Of a DNA stretch of 37,820 nt, positions 19,309-27,027 are shown in pieces. Source of the DNA: Desulfobulbaceae bacterium (GTDB lineage Bacteria > Desulfobacterota > Desulfobulbia > Desulfobulbales > SURF-16); assembly GCA_027859235.1 (NCBI GenBank), contig JAQIBE010000109.1, positions 1 to 37,820 of the forward strand. Reading direction: 5' to 3'. The stretch's first letter is position 1. Every line of letters begins with the position of its first letter. The notes under the pieces are model-generated. The model was not told the origin of the DNA. It made no database searches and saw only the letters and a list, made by a program, of their open reading frames with translations. Both the position numbers and the translations under genes were made by a program.

Positions 19309-20007
19309 GTGCAAGATCTCAATATTTTAAGTCTCTTCTGGCAGGCAGGTATTGTTGTTAAACTTGTCATGCTGCTGCTTCTGTCTTTTTCAGGACTTTC
19401 CTGGTTCATCGTCTATCAGAAATTTATTCTGTTTCGTGACTTAAAACTTGAATCTGCACAATATCTTGAATTCTTTTGGAATTCTAAAAACCTTGCCGAT
19501 GCGCACAGGGAGGCAAAAGAAAGTCCATGTCCTGAGGCCGCCATATTTCAAACGGGTTATGCGGAATTACAAAAACTGGAGCAGGCGCAACAGACGGATG
19601 CAAATAAGGATAAAACATTGCAGGATCGGTTGGCCGGCCTGGATAATTTAAAACGGGTCCTTTCTAAGACTTCAGCCACCCAGTCCGCCGCCCTTGAAAG
19701 CAACCTTTCTTTTCTGGCGACAACGGGTTCAGCCACGCCCTTTATCGGCCTGTTCGGTACGGTATGGGGCATCATGGTCTCTTTTAATGAAATAGGCACC
19801 CACGGTTCAGCGTCCCTTGCCGTTGTGGCGCCCGGTATCTCAGAGGCCCTTGTCGCTACTGCCGGTGGCCTCGGTGTTGCCATCCCGGCGGTTATATTCT
19901 TTAATTATTTTTCCAATAAACTTGGAGTAGTTGAAAATGAAATGGATAATTTTTCCACCGATTTTCTCAATCTGGTGGAGCGTGATCGCTTAACCCGGGG
20001 ACAATAA
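19309..20007 (+). CDS. tolQ: Tol system proton-channel subunit TolQ
   Basis: Inner-membrane subunit of the TolQR motor that uses the proton motive force to drive TolA and outer-membrane constriction at division. The 232-residue protein has an N-terminal transmembrane helix at about 15-37. The family pair of helices follows: TGSATPFIGLFGTVWGIMVS near 143-162 and ATAGGLGVAIPAVIFFNYFS near 184-203. Start is a GTG; a TAA stop lies in frame 27 nt upstream, so no earlier ATG or GTG is possible. A clear ribosome site is missing. The stop overlaps tolR (TAATG). Confidence 0.93.
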   Translation: MQDLNILSLFWQAGIVVKLVMLLLLSFSGLSWFIVYQKFILFRDLKLESAQYLEFFWNSKNLADAHREAKESPCPEAAIFQTGYAELQKLEQAQQTDANKDKTLQDRLAGLDNLKRVLSKTSATQSAALESNLSFLATTGSATPFIGLFGTVWGIMVSFNEIGTHGSASLAVVAPGISEALVATAGGLGVAIPAVIFFNYFSNKLGVVENEMDNFSTDFLNLVERDRLTRGQ

Positions 20008-20429
20008 TGGGTCCTATGTCATCCAGAGGAAATAAGAGACGGCCAATGGCTGACATTAATGTTACGCCGCTGGTGGATGTCATGCTGGTGCTGCTCATCA
20101 TCTTTATGATTACAGCCCCCATGATGACCCAGGGGCTTGAGGTGAAACTGCCTGAAACCACAGGTAAGGCCCTGCGCCAGGATGATAAACCCATTGTCAT
20201 TACCGTTCAGAATAACGGGGTGATCGGCATAGATAAGATTAAAGGCGACCGCGCCATTCTCCGCCAGGAACTTGCCAAACTGGCAAAGGTTGACCCTGGC
20301 AAGACAATCCTTCTTAAGGCCGATAAATCAATAGCTTACGGTGAAGTGGTTGCCATTATGGCGGATATAAAGGATGCAGGCTTTGACAATCTCGGCATGG
20401 TGACCATCCCAGTAGAGAAAAAGCGTTAA
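20007..20429 (+). CDS. tolR: Tol system subunit TolR (ExbD family)
   Basis: Stator partner of TolQ, anchored by one helix with a periplasmic domain. The 140-residue protein has the ADINVTPLVDVMLVLLIIFM signature at 15-34. The proton-carrying Asp24 lies in the membrane helix (about 21-40). The periplasmic domain contains KADKSIAYGEVVAIM near 110-124. Length is normal. It overlaps tolQ by one base and is followed by tolA after one base. Confidence 0.94.
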   Translation: MGPMSSRGNKRRPMADINVTPLVDVMLVLLIIFMITAPMMTQGLEVKLPETTGKALRQDDKPIVITVQNNGVIGIDKIKGDRAILRQELAKLAKVDPGKTILLKADKSIAYGEVVAIMADIKDAGFDNLGMVTIPVEKKR

Positions 20430-20430
20430 G

Positions 20431-21348
20431 ATGGAAGGTGCGCCCCTGCAGCAAACCCCGCCCCCTGTCTTTTGGCGGAATCCCGCCTGCCGTAGGCCCC
20501 TGCTGTTTTCCCTTGGCGTGCATCTGTTCATCCTGGGGATTCTCTTTTTTCCAACATCACTCTTTCACCTGCCGCAGCACGCCCCGGAAATATATTCGGT
20601 TGCACTCATCGACCTGAGTGAGCCCCTGCAGGAACCAGAGACTCAAAATCCACCATCTCCACCGCCAATGGTCAAGCCACCCACTGTTGCCGAACCTGCC
20701 GTTTCAACACAGCCTGTTCTTTCCACCAGAAATATTCCTCAGGCCCCAACAGAGATTAAATTTCTCCGTCCCCGTGCGGTTAAAAAAGATGTACGCAAGG
20801 ATCAGCCCCCCATTGATCAGACCATGGTTATGGCGTCTCTGCAGCGTATGCAAAATCAGGAGAAGGCGCAGCAGGCCCAGAGAGAACTGGATCAGGCCAA
20901 TGAAGCGGCTGAGCAGGCCAATGAGGAGGTGCTGCAGGCCCTGCGTCATTCTATTCTGGCAAGACCGTCTCAAGGTATAAATACTTCGCAAATTTCTGGA
21001 GGTTCTACTTCCCGTACTGGTGATGCAAATGCAACAGGGTCGCAGACCGGGCAGGCGGCAGATACGGCTTCAAAACAATATAAAGCCACAGTAAATCATC
21101 ATATTGGCCAATATTGGTACCTGCCAGAAGGGCAAAAATGGGATAGTACACTCAAGGCCACGGTGATTGTCAGACTAAAACCAGACGGCATTGTTACGTC
21201 AACGGAGATAGAGGTATCTTCCAAATCAAAGCAATTTGATAAAATTGTTATTGAAACCGTAGAAAGGGCATCGCCACTGCCGCCAATCCCCGCAGAACTA
21301 GAAAATATTTCCTTAAAACTACATTTTTCCCCCGAAGGTTTACAGTAA
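20431..21348 (+). CDS. tolA: TolA-like energy transducer (TonB/TolA C-terminal domain)
   Basis: Links the TolQR motor to the outer membrane. In the 305-residue protein a membrane helix lies at about 23-43. It carries the Ser-x3-His pair (Ser27, His31) that TolA and TonB use to contact TolQR. Then comes a Pro-rich stretch (near 68-100), a Gln/Ala/Glu coiled coil (about 130-170), a Ser/Thr/Gly linker and a C-terminal TonB/TolA-like domain from about 215 (YWYLPEGQKW, TVIVRLKPDGIV). It is shorter than E. coli TolA (421), mainly in the helical arm. Position between tolR and tolB supports TolA over TonB. Confidence 0.88.
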   Translation: MEGAPLQQTPPPVFWRNPACRRPLLFSLGVHLFILGILFFPTSLFHLPQHAPEIYSVALIDLSEPLQEPETQNPPSPPPMVKPPTVAEPAVSTQPVLSTRNIPQAPTEIKFLRPRAVKKDVRKDQPPIDQTMVMASLQRMQNQEKAQQAQRELDQANEAAEQANEEVLQALRHSILARPSQGINTSQISGGSTSRTGDANATGSQTGQAADTASKQYKATVNHHIGQYWYLPEGQKWDSTLKATVIVRLKPDGIVTSTEIEVSSKSKQFDKIVIETVERASPLPPIPAELENISLKLHFSPEGLQ

Positions 21349-21349
21349 G

Positions 21350-22651
21350 ATGAAGACGCCGAAGTTCATACCTCATATTATTCTTATTCTCCTGGGCCTG
21401 CTTTTGTTCAACCTGGAATCAAGTCTGGCTGAACAATATCTTGATATTGATATTACCGATGCCAAGATAAAGAAGATATCTATTGCCGTTCCCACTTTCC
21501 TGGAAAAGGACAAACCTCAGACTATCCATGCTTCAGGCGAAAACATGGCCATTCTCATGGGGCGGGCCTTGGATTTCCATGGTTTCATTAATGTCATAAG
21601 GGATCAAACCATGGACCCGCTGGACCTGTCTGCAATTTCAGCCGAATATATCATCACCGGAAGATATAAGGCTGACGGGGCAAAACTTATTTTAGAACTG
21701 CGCCTTATTGACGGCCGAACTAAAAAAATGCTTATGGGTAGGCGCTATCGAGATATCTGGGCCAAGCAACGCCAGATGATTATGAAGTTTTGTGATGAAG
21801 CCATTGGCAAGATTACAGGTACTCCGGGAATAAGCTCATCACAGATGACATTTATCTCGGATACTTCCGGGTTTAAAGAGGTCTACATCTCTGACATTTT
21901 AGGTGATGATATTCGCCAAATCACCAAACATAAAAAACTAACCATTACACCGCGCTTATCGCCCAATGGGGATAAGCTTATTTATACGTCTTACCATAAG
22001 GGCAACCCCAATCTTTATCTCATCGACTTCAATAAATCGGCTAACCTTACCCGCCCCATATCAAGGCGAAAAGGAGTCAATTACTCCCCTGCCTTCTCGC
22101 CGGACGGCAAATATATCATATTAACCATGTCAAAAGATGACAACCCTGACTTATATAAAATTTCCATAACCGGGGAGATTATCAAACGACTTACTGTAAA
22201 CAGTGGCATTAATGTTTCCCCTTCCTTTGCACCTGATGGCAAGCATATCGCCTTTGTTTCTGATCGAAGCGGTGCACCGCAAATTTATACGCTGAACCTT
22301 GATACTGGTCATACCCGGCGTATTACCTTTGCAGGTGTTGAAAACACGACCCCCTCCTGGTCACCCGACGGTAAATGGATCGCCTACACAGCCCGAACGG
22401 ACAATGGCTATCAGATTTCTAAAATTGCAGCTGCAGGACGTGCAATCCCCATGCAACTGACCAATTACTGGGGAAGCAATGAAGCACCTAATTGGTCACC
22501 TGATTCACGCCAAATTGCCTTTACCCGCACACGTAACGGTGAGAGTAAAATCTGTACCATCACTGCAGATGGACAATGGCTCCGTGAGCTTTTTAAACTG
22601 CAGGGAAATCAAACCAGTGGCGGTTGGTCGAATCACTTGAATTTTTATTAA
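21350..22651 (+). CDS. tolB: Tol-Pal system beta-propeller protein TolB
   Basis: Periplasmic protein that binds Pal and TolA. The 433-residue product has a signal peptide at about 1-27 (ending SLA-EQY), an N-terminal alpha/beta domain to about 155, and a propeller with five visible PD40-type blades (motifs SPNGDKLIY, SPDGKYIIL, APDGKHIAF, SPDGKWIAY, SPDSRQIAF). Length is that of TolB (about 430). It starts two bases after the tolA stop. Its usual partner Pal is not encoded next to it. Confidence 0.95.
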   Translation: MKTPKFIPHIILILLGLLLFNLESSLAEQYLDIDITDAKIKKISIAVPTFLEKDKPQTIHASGENMAILMGRALDFHGFINVIRDQTMDPLDLSAISAEYIITGRYKADGAKLILELRLIDGRTKKMLMGRRYRDIWAKQRQMIMKFCDEAIGKITGTPGISSSQMTFISDTSGFKEVYISDILGDDIRQITKHKKLTITPRLSPNGDKLIYTSYHKGNPNLYLIDFNKSANLTRPISRRKGVNYSPAFSPDGKYIILTMSKDDNPDLYKISITGEIIKRLTVNSGINVSPSFAPDGKHIAFVSDRSGAPQIYTLNLDTGHTRRITFAGVENTTPSWSPDGKWIAYTARTDNGYQISKIAAAGRAIPMQLTNYWGSNEAPNWSPDSRQIAFTRTRNGESKICTITADGQWLRELFKLQGNQTSGGWSNHLNFY

Positions 22652-22657
22652 ACATAT

Positions 22658-22700
22658 AGAAGGTAAAGAATGTAGAGGAAGTACAGAATATAAAGTAGAA
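22658..22700 (+). repeat. Purine-rich 9-nt tandem repeat between tolB and cpoB
   Basis: Four to five degenerate 9-nt units follow the tolB stop: AGAAGGTAA, AGAATGTAG, AGGAAGTAC, AGAATATAA, then AGTAGAATC. The consensus AGAAGGTAR is the same as in the mqnA-ubiX spacer (30173-30217). Confidence 0.65.
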
Positions 22701-22737
22701 TCAGACATTCTTTAACCTCTGATCTTGGGATATTATT

Positions 22738-23787
22738 ATGGCACAGAAAACACTTTTAACATGCACCCTTCTCTTTGGTATTGCCCCCCTTGTAACAGGA
22801 TGTGCTACCACACAGGATCATAACAACCTGGAGCTTAAAGTCAGAAACCAGAATAATCGTATTGTTAACCTGGAACATCAGGTCAAGGAGATGTCATCCG
22901 GTGGCGGAGAATCCACTAAAATGCTGCAGCGCCAACAGGCGGATTTATCGTCAGATCTCGATCGTATAAAAACGCAGCTCTTACAGATGGATGGTCAACT
23001 TGAAGAGTCGACCCATCGTAACCGTACCTTACTTGAAGAAAACCTGGCCTATCAGCAGAAAATTACTAAAAGAATGAGCTCTCTTGTGGAAGTTGACCAG
23101 GAAACTCAAGAAGTACTGGAGGCGACATCCTCTCGGCTCAATGCAATATCTTCCACATTGACAGAAGAGGCTAAGCGTAAGCAGGACGAGGCGTTAAGGG
23201 CTGCAGAACTGGCAGCACAGAAGGCCGCTCAGGCTAAACTTGCCCAGCAGAAGGCCGCACAATCCCTCCAGCAAACTCAGGCCAGCTCCTCTGACTCGGT
23301 TGTGGAGCTAACCCCCCGCAAGGAAAAAGGTAAGAATAGTCCCCAGGTTGCGGTTCCAGCAACAGCTCAACCTGTAACCGCTGCGCCTCCAGAAGAGGTC
23401 CCTGCCTCAGTAAAGACTACAGCTGAAAAGATGTATGATAAAGGTCTTGGTGAGTATCGTGCTGCAACATATAAGGATGCCATTGCAAGTTTCAGCCTGT
23501 TTTTAGAACAAAACCCCAAACATAAGTTGCTGCCAAATGCTAAATACTGGCTAGGAGCCAGCCGACTCAAGGATGGTGATTACTCCGGTGCTGTCCTTGA
23601 ATTTCAACATATTGTTGCTGATTATCCCCAACACCCTAAGGCTCCAGAGGCACTTTTGAAGCAGGCTGAAGCCTTTGGCTATTTTGGTGATAAAATGGTT
23701 CAGGAAAAACTGTATAAGGATGTGATCAATTATTATCCAAAATCAGAGCAGGCAAAAACAGCAAAGGCGAAGCTGCAGAAGTTGTAA
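22738..23787 (+). CDS. cpoB: Tol-associated lipoprotein with coiled coil and TPR (CpoB/YbgF-like)
   Basis: Envelope protein that coordinates Tol function with septal peptidoglycan synthesis. The 349-residue protein has a lipoprotein signal: the run LVTGC ends in Cys22, unlike E. coli CpoB, which is soluble. Coiled-coil heptads occupy about 30-130 and an Ala/Gln-rich helix about 140-180. A Pro/Ala linker follows. TPR repeats fill the C-terminus from about 225 (MYDKGLGEYRAATYKDAIASF, FLEQNPKHKLLPNAKYWLG and further units). The same TPR set occurs in YbgF proteins. It is last in the tol unit, in the place where pal would be expected before it. Confidence 0.86.
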   Translation: MAQKTLLTCTLLFGIAPLVTGCATTQDHNNLELKVRNQNNRIVNLEHQVKEMSSGGGESTKMLQRQQADLSSDLDRIKTQLLQMDGQLEESTHRNRTLLEENLAYQQKITKRMSSLVEVDQETQEVLEATSSRLNAISSTLTEEAKRKQDEALRAAELAAQKAAQAKLAQQKAAQSLQQTQASSSDSVVELTPRKEKGKNSPQVAVPATAQPVTAAPPEEVPASVKTTAEKMYDKGLGEYRAATYKDAIASFSLFLEQNPKHKLLPNAKYWLGASRLKDGDYSGAVLEFQHIVADYPQHPKAPEALLKQAEAFGYFGDKMVQEKLYKDVINYYPKSEQAKTAKAKLQKL

Positions 23788-24006
23788 CTGATGCCCTTGT
23801 TATTGTTTCGGCAATTAAATAGTGAAGAAAAGTGTTTGATATTTATATCATTCAATTAATCTCAATATTATCTTTTTTTTAGCCACAGAATCCACAGAAA
23901 ACACGGACAAAACCTTCTGTGTTTTCTGTGGATTCTGTGGCTAATTGTTTGATTATTAATTTTTTAGAATTCCAGTAGCTAATTGTCGAAGCATATCCAT
24001 GTTCAG
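23788..24006. other. Intergenic region after cpoB
   Basis: No gene. It holds the long inverted repeat listed at 23879-23944, then A+T-rich sequence up to the terminator. Confidence 0.5.
23879..23944. repeat. Long perfect inverted repeat (26-bp arms)
   Basis: Arms 23879-23904 and 23919-23944 are perfectly complementary (26 bp). Three more pairs become possible in RNA when a G-U pair is allowed. The unit inside each arm is itself repetitive (CCACAGAA, then CCACAGAAAACAC). The loop is at most 14 nt. It lies between cpoB and the shared terminator. The arm sequence resembles CCACAGA/ACACAGA-type intergenic repeats that I recall from many environmental bacterial genomes. Confidence 0.85.
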
Positions 24007-24056
24007 ATGAATAAAAAAAGGCCACTTCCTTGCGGAAGTGGCCTTTTTTTATTCAT
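24007..24056. terminator. Bidirectional Rho-independent terminator
   Basis: Arms 24007-24029 and 24034-24056 pair perfectly (23 bp) round a four-base loop. The GGCCACTTCC core is flanked by A7 on the left and T7 on the right, so it works in both directions. It serves ppsA (minus) and the tol unit (plus). It is 11 nt from the ppsA stop codon. Confidence 0.93.
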
Positions 24057-24067
24057 TGCAATCGAAA

Positions 24068-26515
24068 TCAGAATCCGGGAGCAATACCCATCTCTTTTTC
24101 TTTTTCATGCACAGCATAACGGGTTTTCACCGCGGTATCAGGGATAAGACTCATGGAGTCAATCCCGAGCTCAACCAGGAAGGTGGCAAATTCAGGAAAG
24201 TCAGAAGGTCCCTGACCGCAGATACCGATCTTCTTCTTCCGTCTTTGCGCTGTTTTGATAACCATACGGATCATATCTTTCACTGATTCATCACGCTCAT
24301 CAGCAATCCCGGCGATGAGGCCGGAGTCACGATCCAAACCGTAGGTGAGCTGGGTCAGGTCATTGGAGCCGATGGAAAAACCATCAAAGATATCAGCAAA
24401 GGCATCAGCAGAGATGACGTTACTTGGAATCTCACACATGACGTAGAGTTCCAAGCCGTTCTCACCCTGAACCAGGCCGCAATCTCTCAGAACCTCGATG
24501 ACTTTTTTCCCTTCTTGAGGGGTCCGGCAGAAAGGCACCATGAGTTTGATATTATTCAGCCCCATGTCGTTACGGGCCTTCTTCAACCCTTCACATTCCA
24601 GTTCAAAAGCTGGTCTGTATTTCGGATCGTAATAACGTGAAGCTCCACGCCAGCCGATCATTGGATTTTCTTCTTCAGGCTCGTAGAATTTACCACCGAT
24701 GAGATTGGCATACTCATTACTCTTGAAATCTGAAAGACGAACAATAACATCCTTGGGATAAAAGGCTGCAGCAATACGACCAACACCCTCAGCAACTTTG
24801 TCCACAAAGAATTGTTTTTTATCAGAATATGCAGCAGTTTTCGCATCAATGAGCTTTACAGCAGCCTGCTTTGCCGGATCACTGGAAGCTTTTAACTCTT
24901 CATAATTCATCAGAGCCAAGGGGTGAATACCGATGTGGGAATTGATGATAAATTCCTCACGGGCAAGACCAACGCCGTCGTTCGGAATCTGGCATTCAGT
25001 AAACGCCTTTTCCGGAATAGCAAGGTTCATCATGATCTTGGTCTTGGTTGCAGGGACATCGCCAAGGTCAATGGTCTCAATTTCAAAATCGAGAATACCG
25101 TCATAAACATAACCCGTTTCACCTTCAGCAGAAGAAACCGTAATGTCCTGACCATTTTTGATCAGTTTGTCACCATTTGCCGTACCAATTACACAGGGAA
25201 TACCGAGTTCCCGGGAAATAATCGCCGCATGACAGGTTCGTCCGCCACGATTGGTTACAATGGCACCGGCGATCTTCATGATTGGTTCCCAATCCGGATC
25301 TGTCATGTCGGTGACAAGAACCTCACCCTTCTTAAAGGTGTGAATTTCAGAGGCGTCGGCAAGGACATGGGCCTTGCCCTGGCCAATCTTGGCGCCTACG
25401 GCGAGACCTTCAACAACCACTGTACCGGCCTCTTTTAACTTGAAGGTTTCCATTACAGATTTGTTTGCCTGGGAATGAACCGTTTCTGGGCGGGCCTGAA
25501 CGATGAATAATTCACCGGTGCCGACCTTAACCCCGTCACCATCTTTAGCCCACTCAATATCCATGCCCTTGCCGTAATGGTCTTCAATAATACAGGCCCA
25601 TTTAGCAAGTTGCAGGATCTCGTCGTCAGTAATGACGTAACACTCGCGCTCTTCTTTGGTGGTGGCAATATTGATAACCGGTTCAGAGGTAGATGGATCA
25701 TTATCATAGATCATCTTAATTTCTTTGGTTCCAACCGTCTTACCGACTATGGGACGCTTCCCTTCCTTCAAGGTTGGCTTGAAAACATAATACTCATCAG
25801 GATTAACCGCACCCTGTACAACGTTTTCACCAAGACCCCAGGCACCCGTAATAAATACAGCATCTTCAAAACCAGACTCTGTATCAATGGAAAAGAGAAC
25901 ACCGGATGAGGCGGAGTCGGAGCGCACCATTTTCTGGATCGTAATGGAGAGATACACATCGAACTGACCATAACCCTGATGTTGGCGATAGGATATAGCA
26001 CGGTTGGTGAACAACGAGGCAAAGCAGTTACGGCAATTATCAATAATCGCTTCGTAGCCGTGAATATTCAGATAGGTTTCCTGTTGGCCGGCAAAAGAGG
26101 CATCAGGCAGATCTTCAGCAGTGGCAGAGGAACGTACGGCAACATCGACATTCACGCCGTACTTGTCTTCCATTGTCTTATAGGCTTCAATGATGGCATC
26201 ACGAAGTTCACTCGGAAACTCTGCTGTACGAATAATATGACGTACCTTTTCACCGCGCTCCCTGAGGTTGTGCATATCGTCTGTGTCAAGATCGGCTAAT
26301 ACGTCGCGGATAGCTTGCTCTACACCGGCTTTTTCAAGAAGATAACGATAGGCGTATGCAGTAATGGCAAAACCGTATGGTACGGAAACGCCCTTTTCGG
26401 TCAAATGTTGGTACATCTCACCAAGGGAGGCGTTCTTTCCACCAACCAGTGGAACATCTTCAATACCGATCTCATCAAACCAGAGGATAAAAGCTTCGTC
26501 GTGTTTCTCTGCCAT
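24068..26515 (-). CDS. ppsA: Phosphoenolpyruvate synthase
   Basis: Makes phosphoenolpyruvate from pyruvate and ATP (with AMP and phosphate as products), feeding gluconeogenesis. The 815-residue protein has the ATP-grasp start LVGGKNASLGEMYQHL near 24-39. AVRSSATAEDLPDASFAGQQ is near 126-145. The swivelling phosphohistidine is His429 in RGGRTCHAAIISREL. The C-terminal PEP/pyruvate domain has ICGQGPSDFP with the catalytic Cys. Length is near E. coli PpsA (792). The SIGSNDLTQLTYGLDRDSG segment fits PpsA rather than pyruvate phosphate dikinase. AGGAG seven bases before the ATG supports the start. Confidence 0.95.
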   Translation of the reverse strand: MAEKHDEAFILWFDEIGIEDVPLVGGKNASLGEMYQHLTEKGVSVPYGFAITAYAYRYLLEKAGVEQAIRDVLADLDTDDMHNLRERGEKVRHIIRTAEFPSELRDAIIEAYKTMEDKYGVNVDVAVRSSATAEDLPDASFAGQQETYLNIHGYEAIIDNCRNCFASLFTNRAISYRQHQGYGQFDVYLSITIQKMVRSDSASSGVLFSIDTESGFEDAVFITGAWGLGENVVQGAVNPDEYYVFKPTLKEGKRPIVGKTVGTKEIKMIYDNDPSTSEPVINIATTKEERECYVITDDEILQLAKWACIIEDHYGKGMDIEWAKDGDGVKVGTGELFIVQARPETVHSQANKSVMETFKLKEAGTVVVEGLAVGAKIGQGKAHVLADASEIHTFKKGEVLVTDMTDPDWEPIMKIAGAIVTNRGGRTCHAAIISRELGIPCVIGTANGDKLIKNGQDITVSSAEGETGYVYDGILDFEIETIDLGDVPATKTKIMMNLAIPEKAFTECQIPNDGVGLAREEFIINSHIGIHPLALMNYEELKASSDPAKQAAVKLIDAKTAAYSDKKQFFVDKVAEGVGRIAAAFYPKDVIVRLSDFKSNEYANLIGGKFYEPEEENPMIGWRGASRYYDPKYRPAFELECEGLKKARNDMGLNNIKLMVPFCRTPQEGKKVIEVLRDCGLVQGENGLELYVMCEIPSNVISADAFADIFDGFSIGSNDLTQLTYGLDRDSGLIAGIADERDESVKDMIRMVIKTAQRRKKKIGICGQGPSDFPEFATFLVELGIDSMSLIPDTAVKTRYAVHEKEKEMGIAPGF

Positions 26516-27027
26516 GTGTTAACTCCTAGAGGATAATTAAAATGTTTACGAGATTAGAATCTTTAGGGAAGGCCTAATTGCTCTATTATTTATGAATTAA
26601 AAATCACATTTATTACCCCTTTTTAATGAAAATGAAAAAGGGGTGTAATTTTGTCATGAAAGCCCTTAATGATATAGCTAATCTTAGTTTTCAGGTCAAC
26701 CAAAACCTTATTTTAAGGGGTAGGCTTTTTATTGTAACAAATCCCTGGCAATGGCATAAGGCGGCCATTCTTATATACCAGACAGTATCTCAATGCGATA
26801 TGCTGTCACCCGTTATTCTCGTTTAATTTCCCGTGGTCGGCTGAATTCAGGTAGTTTTACTCGTGTAACTGGGGTTGGTTCAGCAGCACCTTCCCTTTTA
26901 TATTCAACATATTACAACCATGGGAAGTCGTGTATTTTAATACAAAAAAGTAGACAGCATGAGTTCTTTTCAGATAACGTAAAACACTCATAATTTACAG
27001 ATTCACTCAACCTATAAAAAAAACTCC
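26516..27027. other. Large divergent intergenic region (512 nt)
   Basis: No credible gene; short frames here have no ribosome site or recognisable protein. It contains a 10-bp inverted repeat, ACCCCTTTTT at 26615-26624 with its complement at 26635-26644. A second short stem (CCTTA...TAAGG) follows near 26706-26718. It presumably holds the promoters and leaders of ppsA and the phosphohexomutase gene. The length leaves room for a small RNA, but nothing identifies one. Confidence 0.45.

Noticed and set aside
22658-22700. Tandem units considered as a CRISPR array
   Set aside because: Units are contiguous 9-mers with no spacers and no cas genes nearby; it is a minisatellite.
26626-26826. 66-residue plus-strand frame in the ppsA-mutase gap
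   Set aside because: It starts inside an inverted repeat, has no ribosome site, and does not resemble a folded protein.
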